In this document: in pieces, positions 1-5,704 of the stretch
How positions within the stretch are numbered: position 1 is the stretch's first letter
Layout of the letters: each line of letters opens with the position of its first letter
NCBI GenBank assembly: GCA_964354225.1
Contig: CAYGZC010000072.1
Coordinates: 1-11,103, forward strand
Origin: CAYGZC01 sp964354225
Lineage (GTDB): Bacteria; Bacteroidota; Ignavibacteria; UBA10030; SZUA-254
DNA: 11,103 nt
Direction of reading: 5' to 3'
Notes under the pieces: generated by a model
The model's database searches: none
What the model was told of the DNA's origin: nothing
What the model saw: only the letters and a program-made list of their open reading frames with translations
Made by a program: the position numbers and the translations under genes

Positions 1-499
1 TTTCCAGGCGGCTCAATCATATTCTAATATGAAGGATTATAAAAAAGCAAAAGAATATATCCTGAAGAGCATTGAGATTAAATCGGAATATATAAACGCA
101 TGGGATATGCTTGCCCTTTACAATGGTGCGCTTGGTTTAACGGCAGAACAGAATGTAGCTTATAAAAAAGTAATTGAACTTATTTCGAAAGCAGATACCA
201 ATGGAAACGGGGGAGCAAGCAAGTATAAAAGTAGTTTGAATGCTGCCTATGTATCGTTGGGGTCTCAGGCAATGAATGATAAAAAATATCCGGAGGCAAT
301 TGAATATTTTAAGAAAGCTCTTCAAATAAATCCTAAAGATTGTGGGCTATTATTAGCGGTCGGTTCTCTTTCTCAACGAACCAAAAATGAAGATGAGGCA
401 CAAAAGTATTATTGTAAGGTTTTACAATCTTGCCCTAAGTCTGAGCAGGCGAAAGCTGCCACAAATGCTCTAAAGGGTTTGGGCCTAGATTGTAAATAG
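1..499 (+). CDS. TPR-repeat protein, 3' part only
   Basis: The reading frame is already open at base 2 and runs through the ATG at position 29, so the gene probably starts outside the window and only its C-terminal part (about 165 residues) is seen. Helical repeat units of TPR type are visible. One is around the DYKKAKEYILKSIEI stretch, a second around NAWDMLALYNGALG, a third around KKYPEAIEYFKKALQINP, and a fourth around NEDEAQKYYCKVLQSCP. The third has the classic A-x-x-x-F-x-x-A-L-x-x-x-P spacing. TPR arrays are protein-protein interaction scaffolds, so no reaction can be assigned, and the partner or cell location is not shown by this fragment. The tail after the last repeat (AKAATNALKGLG) resembles a capping helix. 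No membrane segment or catalytic motif is visible. The gene ends 206 bases before hppA, which has its own candidate promoter, so the two are probably separate transcription units. Confidence 0.85.
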   Translation, partial: FQAAQSYSNMKDYKKAKEYILKSIEIKSEYINAWDMLALYNGALGLTAEQNVAYKKVIELISKADTNGNGGASKYKSSLNAAYVSLGSQAMNDKKYPEAIEYFKKALQINPKDCGLLLAVGSLSQRTKNEDEAQKYYCKVLQSCPKSEQAKAATNALKGLGLDCK

Positions 500-622
500 T
501 AGTTGGGGTTTGCCAAAAATAATACTCGACTTTTTCCTCTTTTTTTATTAAATTAACAAAACTTTCCGAATCAGTTGAATCTTACATTTATTTTCAACTA
601 ATTTGTGGATTTTTATTGTGTT

Positions 623-652
623 TTGAACAGCTAATTTTGTAGCAGTTATTAT
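623..652 (+). promoter_or_regulatory. Candidate sigma-70-like promoter of hppA
   Basis: TTGAAC at 623-628 and TATTAT at 647-652 are separated by 18 bases, about 54 bases before the hppA ATG. The surrounding 206-base gap is very AT-rich. It also holds a weak 7-bp inverted repeat (AGTTGAA 573-579, TTCAACT 593-599) with no following T-run. AT-rich sequence gives many chance matches, and Bacteroidota-type promoters differ from this model, so this is only a candidate. Confidence 0.35.
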
Positions 653-705
653 AAATTTTTTTTAAAGCGTAATATGGAACAAAACGAAAGGAATATTATC
701 ACGCT

Positions 706-2937
706 ATGGAACTAACACTTATTCTTACTATTAGCATATTTGGTTTGATCTCTGCCTGGCTTCTGGCACGCTGGGTTCTTAAAAAAAGTGTCGGTAGTGA
801 GGCGATGCAAAAGATATCTAACGCCATTAAGGAAGGAGCCGAAGCATTCCTTCGGAGACAGAACCGCACCATTCTATTGCTTGCGATTCTCGTGGCTGCT
901 CTATTATTCGTTGGCTATGGATTTATTCGGAGTCATCGCAATTTTGATCCGGTTACCTGTTCGCTTGAGTTGGCTTCATGGATAACATTGTCGTTTGTCT
1001 TAGGAGCTCTTTGCTCGGTATTTGCCGGTTATGTTGGGATGTGGGTTTCCATCCGTAGTAACATTCGGACAGCCACGGCGGCATTGACAAGTTTGAACGA
1101 TGCGCTGAGGATCGCACTGCGAGGTGGAGCAGTATCCGGTTTATTGGTCGTCGCAATGAGTCTTTTAGGTGTCGGCGGTCTTTATGCTCTCGTTAGTAAT
1201 TTTTCTAATGTTGAACCGGCTAAGATTCCTCTTCTGATTGTTGGTTATGGTTTCGGTGCAAGTTTCGTCGCCTTGTTTGCACAGCTTGGCGGAGGAATTT
1301 ATACTAAGGCAGCCGACGTTGGTGCAGATCTTGTCGGTAAAGTTGAAGCCGGAATTCCCGAAGACGACCCACGCAACCCCGCAGTCATTGCAGATCTTGT
1401 TGGCGATAACGTTGGCGATTGTGCAGGTCGTGGCGCTGATTTGTTTGAATCGACTGCCGCGGAGAATATCGGTGCGATGATTTTAGGTGCATCCCTCGCT
1501 GTTGCAGCGGAGAAAATGAACTTGGCTTTTTCTGCCGGTGTGGTAGGAGTTATGATGTTCCCACTGGTTGCTCGTGCATTTGGAATTATTGCTTCTATCG
1601 TTGGGATCCTAAGTGTGAAAATGGATAAAGAAGAAAAGATGGATCCGATGCAGGCACTCAATCGCGGTTACTACTTCGCGGTGGTACTTGCTATGATTGG
1701 TTTTGGTATAGCTACTTACTGGCTATTGAATCCTCCTAATGCCCCAGATGCATGGTGGCACTTCTTCCTTTGCGGTATTATTGGTGTGTTAACATCAGTT
1801 GCTTTTGTGTATATCACGCAATACTATACTGAATATAAATATGCACCCGTGCAAAGGATTGCGGAAGCATCCAAAACCGGTCCGGCTACTAACATTATCG
1901 CGGGTGTTGGTGTAGCATTTGAGTGTACATGGATGCCGACATTGGTAATGGGTGCTGCTCTTCTTGCCTCGTATTACATCGGCAAAGCGGCATTTCCACC
2001 AGATTTCCACGTCAACGCGGGTCTCTTTGGAACCGCCGTAGCAACTATGGGCATGCTTGCCACAGCAGCATACATTTTAGCGATGGATACTTTTGGTCCA
2101 ATCACCGATAATGCTGGCGGGATCGTTGAGATGTCTCAGCAGCCGGAAGAGGTACGAAAGAAAACCGACCGTCTCGATTCAGTTGGTAACACAACCAAGG
2201 CATTGACGAAAGGTTATGCAGTTGGCTCGGCTGCCTTAGCTGCATTTCTTTTATTCCAAGCTTACATGGATGAGGTTGCTCAATATGCAGGTAAAGCGAT
2301 GGAGGCGGTAAACTTAGCTAACCCGGTAGTTTTTGTTGGTGGCTTGATTGGTGCGGCACTTGTGTTTTTATTTTCTGCAATGGCGATTCGTGCTGTTGGG
2401 AGTGCAGCACAATCGATAATCGAAGAAGTGCGCCGGCAGTACGCTAAACTGCCGAGGATCAACGATATAATTCAATTTACTACCGATTTCAAACCTGATT
2501 ACAGCTCCTGCGTTGATATCGTAACAAAAGCAGCTTTGCGTAAAATGGTTGCCCCAGGTTTGCTTGTTGTTCTCACACCGATAGCCGTAGGATTAATCTT
2601 CAAAATATTCATCACTCCCGAAAATCCCTTAATCGCTGCTGAAGCGGTTGCCGGTCTTCTGATGGTTGGAACCATCGTGGGTATTCTCACAGCTTTGTTC
2701 TTAAACAACGGCGGCGGCGCATGGGATAACGCAAAGAAATATATTGAGTCGGGCGCTCATGGTGGAAAATATATTACATTAAAAGATGGAAGCAGAGCTA
2801 AGAATCCAACGCATAGTGCGGCAGTGGTTGGTGACACGGTCGGTGATCCATTTAAAGATACGGCGGGTCCATCGCTTCACGTGCTGATAAAATTGTTGTC
2901 AACGATAACATTGGTATTGGCGCCGTTGTTTCTTTGA
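706..2937 (+). CDS. hppA: Membrane-bound H+-translocating pyrophosphatase
   Basis: Integral-membrane pyrophosphatase that hydrolyses cytoplasmic PPi and pumps ions across the membrane. The 743 residues are mostly hydrophobic helices, as expected for this roughly 16-helix family, and the length is usual. Signature substrate-site motifs are present in order: DVGADLVGKVE (204-214), DPRNPAVIADLVGDNVGD (221-238), TDNAGG (467-472), DSVGNTT (491-497), NNGGGAWDNAKK (667-678) and GDTVGDPFKDTAGPS (709-723). The residue after GNTT is Lys498, with Thr501 three positions on. In the family this pair marks the K+-independent class, which pumps H+, whereas K+-dependent enzymes carry Ala at the first position. 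The ATG at 706 is preceded by AAAGGAA at 687-693, a rather long spacing. The ATG at 674 is out of frame. A hairpin and a strong terminator follow, so it looks monocistronic. Its likely role is energy conservation by recycling biosynthetic PPi. Confidence 0.96.
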   Translation: MELTLILTISIFGLISAWLLARWVLKKSVGSEAMQKISNAIKEGAEAFLRRQNRTILLLAILVAALLFVGYGFIRSHRNFDPVTCSLELASWITLSFVLGALCSVFAGYVGMWVSIRSNIRTATAALTSLNDALRIALRGGAVSGLLVVAMSLLGVGGLYALVSNFSNVEPAKIPLLIVGYGFGASFVALFAQLGGGIYTKAADVGADLVGKVEAGIPEDDPRNPAVIADLVGDNVGDCAGRGADLFESTAAENIGAMILGASLAVAAEKMNLAFSAGVVGVMMFPLVARAFGIIASIVGILSVKMDKEEKMDPMQALNRGYYFAVVLAMIGFGIATYWLLNPPNAPDAWWHFFLCGIIGVLTSVAFVYITQYYTEYKYAPVQRIAEASKTGPATNIIAGVGVAFECTWMPTLVMGAALLASYYIGKAAFPPDFHVNAGLFGTAVATMGMLATAAYILAMDTFGPITDNAGGIVEMSQQPEEVRKKTDRLDSVGNTTKALTKGYAVGSAALAAFLLFQAYMDEVAQYAGKAMEAVNLANPVVFVGGLIGAALVFLFSAMAIRAVGSAAQSIIEEVRRQYAKLPRINDIIQFTTDFKPDYSSCVDIVTKAALRKMVAPGLLVVLTPIAVGLIFKIFITPENPLIAAEAVAGLLMVGTIVGILTALFLNNGGGAWDNAKKYIESGAHGGKYITLKDGSRAKNPTHSAAVVGDTVGDPFKDTAGPSLHVLIKLLSTITLVLAPLFL

Positions 2938-2942
2938 CATCG

Positions 2943-2965
2943 GTGTCATGGTCCCACCATGACAC
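2943..2965 (+). repeat. Perfect 10-bp hairpin after hppA
   Basis: GTGTCATGGT (2943-2952) and ACCATGACAC (2956-2965) form a perfect inverted repeat around a CCC loop, beginning 6 bases after the hppA stop. No T-run follows, so it is not a typical rho-independent terminator. It could protect the mRNA 3' end, pair with the terminator downstream as a tandem signal, or be a copy of a dispersed extragenic palindrome. Confidence 0.75.
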
Positions 2966-3009
2966 AAACATGGAAAGGGTGAGACATAATATAATATCGA
3001 ACACTACGA

Positions 3010-3039
3010 GGGCTTTCACAATTGTGGAAGCCCTTTTTT
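3010..3039 (+). terminator. Rho-independent terminator of hppA
   Basis: GGGCTTTCACAA (3010-3021) pairs with TTGTGGAAGCCC (3022-3033), with one T-G wobble, and a run of six T follows directly. This is a strong intrinsic terminator about 70 bases after the hppA stop. The 24-base stem sequence recurs at 9249-9272 with a single base change. Confidence 0.9.
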
Positions 3040-3040
3040 A

Positions 3041-3068
3041 TTGTTTCTTAGGTAGAAATTGCTATATT
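3041..3068 (+). promoter_or_regulatory. Candidate promoter of the restriction-modification operon
   Basis: TTGTTT (3041-3046) and TATATT (3063-3068) are separated by 16 bases, directly after the hppA terminator and about 73 bases before the mod ATG. The block after the -10 resembles the region before the fumarase gene (TATATT, then TTGCAATT or TTGGCAATT), which supports a shared promoter architecture. This rests on pattern only. Confidence 0.4.
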
Positions 3069-3085
3069 ATTGGCAATTTAGAAAA

Positions 3086-3128
3086 AGTCTGAATCACTGA
3101 TATTTATGATTAATTTGATTAACGTGAT
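3086..3128 (+). repeat. Partial copy of the TGTCTGAA-family repeat before mod
   Basis: The segment begins AGTCTGAATCACTGAT and continues with ATGATTAATTTGAT-like units. Reverse-complemented, the right end of the 5210-5699 element begins TGTCTGAATCGCTGAT and continues with similar ATGAT units, so the first 16 bases differ at two positions only. No matching inverted end is seen before the mod start. This looks like a solo or decayed end sitting in the mod leader between promoter and ribosome-binding site. Confidence 0.55.
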
Positions 3129-3140
3129 AGGGAGTAATTT

Positions 3141-4259
3141 ATGGATGGAAATTCATTTAATATAAAAGAAGAACAACTCGAAAAACTCAAATCATTTTTC
3201 CCCGAAGCCGTTTCAGAAAGTAAGATTGATTTTGAAAAGCTAAAACTTACACTTGGCGAAGATTTAACGATTGCCGACGAGCGTTACGTGCTTAACTGGG
3301 CTGGTAAAAGCGATGCGTTCAGAGCTATACAAATACCTACAACTGCAACGTTGAAACCACTGTCTGAACCGCTGATGACCGCTGAGATCGCTGATGACGC
3401 TGATGGTTATGATAAAAAGATAAAAAATCAGCGTAATCAAATTCATCAATGTAATCAGCGGTCAAATGTTTTTATTGAAGGTGAGAACCTTGAAGTGCTG
3501 AAGGTTCTGCAGAAATCTTACTACAACAAGATTAAAATGATTTACATTGACCCACCGTACAACACGGGCAACGACAATTTCATCTACCCCGACAAATTCT
3601 CCGAAACGAAAGAAGAGTACCTCAAACGCATTGGCGAGATGGATGAGGAAGGGTACTTGACGAAGGAAGGATTATTCCGGAAGAACAGCAAAGATAGCGG
3701 ACGCTACCACTCCAACTGGCTCTCGATGATGTACCCGCGACTTTTCCTTGCACGCAACCTGTTAAAAGACGACGGCGTGATATTTGTTTCCATAGACGAC
3801 AACGAAGTGCACAACCTCCGGTTGTTGATGAATGAGAATTTTGTGGTAAGTATGACAGTTTTGTGCAATCCCAAAGGTCGTTCGCAAGATAAATACTTTG
3901 CGACTAACCACGAGTACATTCTTGTTTACAGTAAATCAAATCTTCCCAAAGGATCATTTTCAATAGCTAAAGATGAGGAACAAATCATAGATGAGTATCC
4001 AGAAGAAGATGATTTGGGTAAGTATCGCCTTCTAGAATTACGGAATACACACCGTGAATTTGGAAGACATAATCGGCGAAACCTATACTATCCTTTATAT
4101 GTGGATGAGGATGGAGATGTAAGGATTGATGTTATGGATGGAACAGAAGAAGTTTTACCGATTTGGGATGATGGATTTGAGGGTTGTTGGACTTGGGAAA
4201 AACCTAAAGCAGAAAAAGATTTGGCATTGCTTGTTGCACAAAAAATCAAAGGTCGATGA
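3141..4259 (+). CDS. mod: Type III restriction-modification methyltransferase Mod, N-terminal half
   Basis: Mod subunits methylate one strand of an asymmetric site and give the Res subunit its DNA specificity. This 372-residue part has the usual N-terminal region (EEQLEKLKSFFPEAV, then GKIDFEKL-like and NWAGKSDAFRAIQ), the FIEGENLEVLK lead-in at about 111-121, and catalytic motif IV DPPY at 137-140 within MIYIDPPYNTGND. The segment GVIFVSIDDNE (212-222) follows, then the target-recognition region from about residue 235. The order DPPY before FxGxG is that of beta-class amino-methyltransferases. Residues 74-108 are encoded by a palindromic repeat inserted in frame and have no counterpart that I recognise in the family. 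The product ends before the SAM-binding motif and should be inactive alone. Split methyltransferases working as two chains are known, so complementation by the second half cannot be fully excluded. Confidence 0.9.
   Translation: MDGNSFNIKEEQLEKLKSFFPEAVSESKIDFEKLKLTLGEDLTIADERYVLNWAGKSDAFRAIQIPTTATLKPLSEPLMTAEIADDADGYDKKIKNQRNQIHQCNQRSNVFIEGENLEVLKVLQKSYYNKIKMIYIDPPYNTGNDNFIYPDKFSETKEEYLKRIGEMDEEGYLTKEGLFRKNSKDSGRYHSNWLSMMYPRLFLARNLLKDDGVIFVSIDDNEVHNLRLLMNENFVVSMTVLCNPKGRSQDKYFATNHEYILVYSKSNLPKGSFSIAKDEEQIIDEYPEEDDLGKYRLLELRNTHREFGRHNRRNLYYPLYVDEDGDVRIDVMDGTEEVLPIWDDGFEGCWTWEKPKAEKDLALLVAQKIKGR
3361..3464 (+). repeat. In-frame palindromic element inside mod (TGTCTGAA family)
   Basis: The first 26 bases (3361-3386) match the left end of the 5210-5699 element at 24 positions. 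An inverted partner is visible: TGACCGCTGA at 3376-3385 against TCAGCGGTCA at 3455-3464, with further CGCTGAT/ATCAGCG units nested inside. The right terminus after 3454 resembles a decayed inverted end, with one base missing and a few changes. The element is translated as residues 74-108 of Mod, a polar stretch rich in Asp, Lys, Gln and Asn. It has no stop in this frame although the repeat contains TGA in another frame. It sits in the variable linker between the N-terminal region and the FIEGENLEVLK block, where an insertion would be tolerated. Confidence 0.8.
4257..4259 (+). other. In-frame TGA that splits mod
   Basis: The codon order is GGT CGA TGA AAA ATA. The next base is A, which is not the C often found at efficient read-through sites. 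No homopolymer or short tandem repeat adjoins it, so slippage-type phase variation is not indicated. Elsewhere in the window TGA is a normal terminator (for example after hppA), and tryptophan is TGG. Confidence 0.85.
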
Positions 4260-4298
4260 AAAATATTCCGAAAGAGTTACGCTAGTGGTGCAGATCGG

Positions 4299-5216
4299 AT
4301 GCTTAAAACCGTCCTGATTGATAATACTTTTTATACCGAACGTGGACAGAAAGAATTCAACCGATTATTCGGTATGAAAGCTAAAATATTTCAATCCCCC
4401 AAATCTGCACTACTGCTATTTCAATTAATCAAAACTGCAACGGAAGAGGGCGATATTATTTTAGACTTCTTCGCCGGCAGCGGCACAACAGCGCAAGCAG
4501 TTTTAGAACTCAACAAAGAAGACGGCGGCAACAGGAAGTTTATACTTGTCCAACTGCCCGAGAAAACGGATGAAGCATCGGAAGCGTACAAGGCGGGTTA
4601 CAAAACGATTGCTGAGATATGCAAGGAAAGAATCAGGCGGGTTATCAAGAAATTGAATGATGAGAAAAAAGAGGAACACAGGAAAGCCGATGAAGCAGCC
4701 CCGCTTTTCACCCAGCCACAATCCCGTCATACTGAACTTGTTTCAGCATCTGATCAGAGCATGCTGGGCATAGATCCCGACCAAAAACATGTCGGGATGA
4801 CGGGTACTCTGGGTTTCAAAGTCTTCCGGTTGGAGCAGTCGAACTTTAAGATATGGCGGACGGATACAATTGAAAACGAAGAAGACTTGAAGAAACAGAT
4901 GGAAGCGTTTGCCGATCCTGTGAAAGCATCATCGACAGAAGAGAATATGGTGTGGGAAATTTTGTTAAAATCGGGCTACGAGTTGACGACGAAAGTGGAG
5001 ACGCTAACTATTCAAGGTGTAATCGTGTACAGCATTGCAAGCGGCAAGATGATGGTTGCATTGAACTCGATAAGCGAGCAAGTGATTACAGAAATTATAA
5101 AGCGCAAGCCGAAACAGTTTATATGTCTCGACAAGCTCTTCGCAGGCAACGATCAATTGAAAACGAATACGGTGCTGCAGATGAGAGATGCAGGAATAGG
5201 ATTCACTACTGTCTGA
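4299..5216 (+). CDS. mod: Type III restriction-modification methyltransferase Mod, C-terminal half
   Basis: This is the continuation of mod after the internal stop. The frame is open from 4260, and 4299 is only the first ATG. It has no convincing ribosome-binding site, so independent translation is doubtful. It begins with LKTVLIDNTFYTERGQKEF, leads through FQSPKSALLLFQLI, and carries SAM-binding motif I as DFFAGSGTT at 56-64, then FILVQLPEK. Residues about 142-169 (beginning SRHTELVSAS) come from a second palindromic insert. The tail (GFKVFRLEQSNFKIWR, then GNDQLKTNTVLQMRDAGIGF) is the standard end of the family. The last residues, T-T-V-stop, are encoded by the left terminal repeat of the element at 5210-5699, so the native stop has been replaced. 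Res cannot select its site without Mod, so this half is essential for the system. Confidence 0.85.
   Translation: MLKTVLIDNTFYTERGQKEFNRLFGMKAKIFQSPKSALLLFQLIKTATEEGDIILDFFAGSGTTAQAVLELNKEDGGNRKFILVQLPEKTDEASEAYKAGYKTIAEICKERIRRVIKKLNDEKKEEHRKADEAAPLFTQPQSRHTELVSASDQSMLGIDPDQKHVGMTGTLGFKVFRLEQSNFKIWRTDTIENEEDLKKQMEAFADPVKASSTEENMVWEILLKSGYELTTKVETLTIQGVIVYSIASGKMMVALNSISEQVITEIIKRKPKQFICLDKLFAGNDQLKTNTVLQMRDAGIGFTTV
4723..4804 (+). repeat. Second in-frame palindromic element inside mod (HTELVSAS type)
   Basis: CCCGTCAT (4723-4730) and ATGACGGG (4797-4804) are perfect inverted ends of an 82-base unit. Nested inside are CAGCAT (4744-4749) against ATGCTG (4761-4766), and TCCCGAC (4775-4781) against GTCGGGA (4791-4797). 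The translated core RHTELVSAS is a peptide typical of a dispersed palindrome found in several bacterial groups, where the repeat is read as R-H-x-E-L-V-S-x-S. It bears no resemblance to the TGTCTGAA family. It lies in the linker before GFKVFRL, keeps the frame, and adds about 27 residues. Confidence 0.8.
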
Positions 5217-5699
5217 ACCGTTGATGACCGCTGATTGAAAGATTGATATGATAAAGGAAGAATATAAATATTCAGAAATTACGGAAAAGATAATCGGGTG
5301 TGCGATGAAAGTGCATAATACACTTGGCAATGGGTTCCAAGAGGTGATTTATCAACGCGCCTTAGCGATAGAATTAGGAAAGGTTCAGATGAATTTTGCT
5401 CGTGAAGTCGAGATGCCTATTCATTATGATGAACAAGAAATTGGGACACGTCGAGTGGATTTTATGGCGGAAGGGAAAGTATTAGTTGAGTTGAAAGCTT
5501 TGACCTTGTTAGAAGACGTTCACCTATCTCAGGCACTTAATTATTTAGAAGCATTCGATTTAGAAGTTGGCTTGCTAATTAACTTTGGTGCAAGGAAGCT
5601 TGAGTTCAAGAGACTTACGAATGAACGCAAGCATATGCTAAAACAAAAATCAAAGACATCATGAATATCATTTTATCATTTAAATCAGCGATTCAGACA
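5210..5699 (+). mobile_element. 490-bp TIR-bounded element carrying a GxxExxY gene
   Basis: The ends are perfect 8-base inverted repeats, TGTCTGAA (5210-5217) and TTCAGACA (5692-5699). The similarity extends imperfectly inward, with CGCTGAT units near the left end and ATCAGCG near the right end. The single gene inside (5248-5664) has no transposase motif. The left end overlaps the mod stop codon. The right end stops 5 bases before the dinD start. No clear target-site duplication is seen. Related ends occur at 3086 and at 3361-3464, which makes this a repeat family and not a chance inverted repeat. Whether it moves by itself or depends on another enzyme is not shown. Confidence 0.7.
5248..5664 (+). 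CDS. GxxExxY protein (PD-(D/E)XK nuclease-like fold)
   Basis: A 138-residue protein of the GxxExxY family. The naming motif is G29-F-Q-E32-V-I-Y35, preceded by the usual lead ITEKIIGCAMKVHNTLGNG. A nuclease-fold active-site pattern is visible: Asp71 in RRVDF, then E81-L-K83 in VLVELKAL, that is D-x9-E-x-K, matching the PD-(D/E)XK superfamily. The C-terminal HLSQALNYLEAFDLEVGLLINFG block is also typical. No DNA-binding domain, signal peptide or membrane segment is seen. The biochemical role of the family is not established to my knowledge. The gene lies wholly within the inverted-repeat unit at 5210-5699, so it is likely cargo, or the active protein, of that element and not a part of the restriction system. 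Its ribosome-binding site is weak (GAAAG at 5237-5241). Confidence 0.88.
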   Translation: MIKEEYKYSEITEKIIGCAMKVHNTLGNGFQEVIYQRALAIELGKVQMNFAREVEMPIHYDEQEIGTRRVDFMAEGKVLVELKALTLLEDVHLSQALNYLEAFDLEVGLLINFGARKLEFKRLTNERKHMLKQKSKTS

Positions 5700-5704
5700 A
5701 TTAG

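Larger units (their letters stand above)
3141..5216 (+). pseudogene. mod: Type III DNA methyltransferase gene (mod), interrupted by one in-frame TGA
   Basis: The frame from the ATG at 3141 to the TGA at 5214-5216 is open over 691 codons apart from a single TGA at 4257-4259. Both halves are in the same frame, so this is a nonsense change and not a frameshift. Codons on either side (K-I-K-G-R, stop, K-I-F-R-K-S-Y) join into a sequence expected between the target-recognition domain and motif I of Mod proteins. A Trp codon (TGG) changed to TGA would explain it. The gene also carries two in-frame palindromic inserts (3361-3464 and 4723-4804). Its start is supported by AGGGAG at 3129-3134, 6 bases before the ATG. 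As sequenced, full-length Mod could be made only by stop read-through. Confidence 0.85.

Noticed and set aside
573..599. Inverted pair AGTTGAA/TTCAACT as a terminator for the TPR gene or an hppA operator
   Set aside because: It has a seven-base stem with a 13-base loop, no T-run, and very AT-rich surroundings. It is not distinguishable from chance.
3361..3464. CRISPR-like array from the repeated CGCTGAT/ATCAGCG units
   Set aside because: The units are irregularly spaced, in both orientations, too short, and without spacers. They are explained better by nested inverted repeats.
4257..4259. TGA read as tryptophan (alternative code) or selenocysteine
   Set aside because: TGA ends hppA and dinD normally and Trp is TGG throughout. 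No stem-loop of SECIS type follows, and selenocysteine has no place in this enzyme family.
3141..5216. Programmed frameshift or phase-variable repeat splitting mod
   Set aside because: The two halves lie in the same frame, and no homopolymer or short tandem repeat adjoins the break. The inserts are palindromic and non-tandem.
5660..5704. LexA-type SOS operator in front of dinD
   Set aside because: No CTGT-N8-ACAG or GAAC-N4-GTTC pattern is present. The space is occupied by the right end of the inverted-repeat element.
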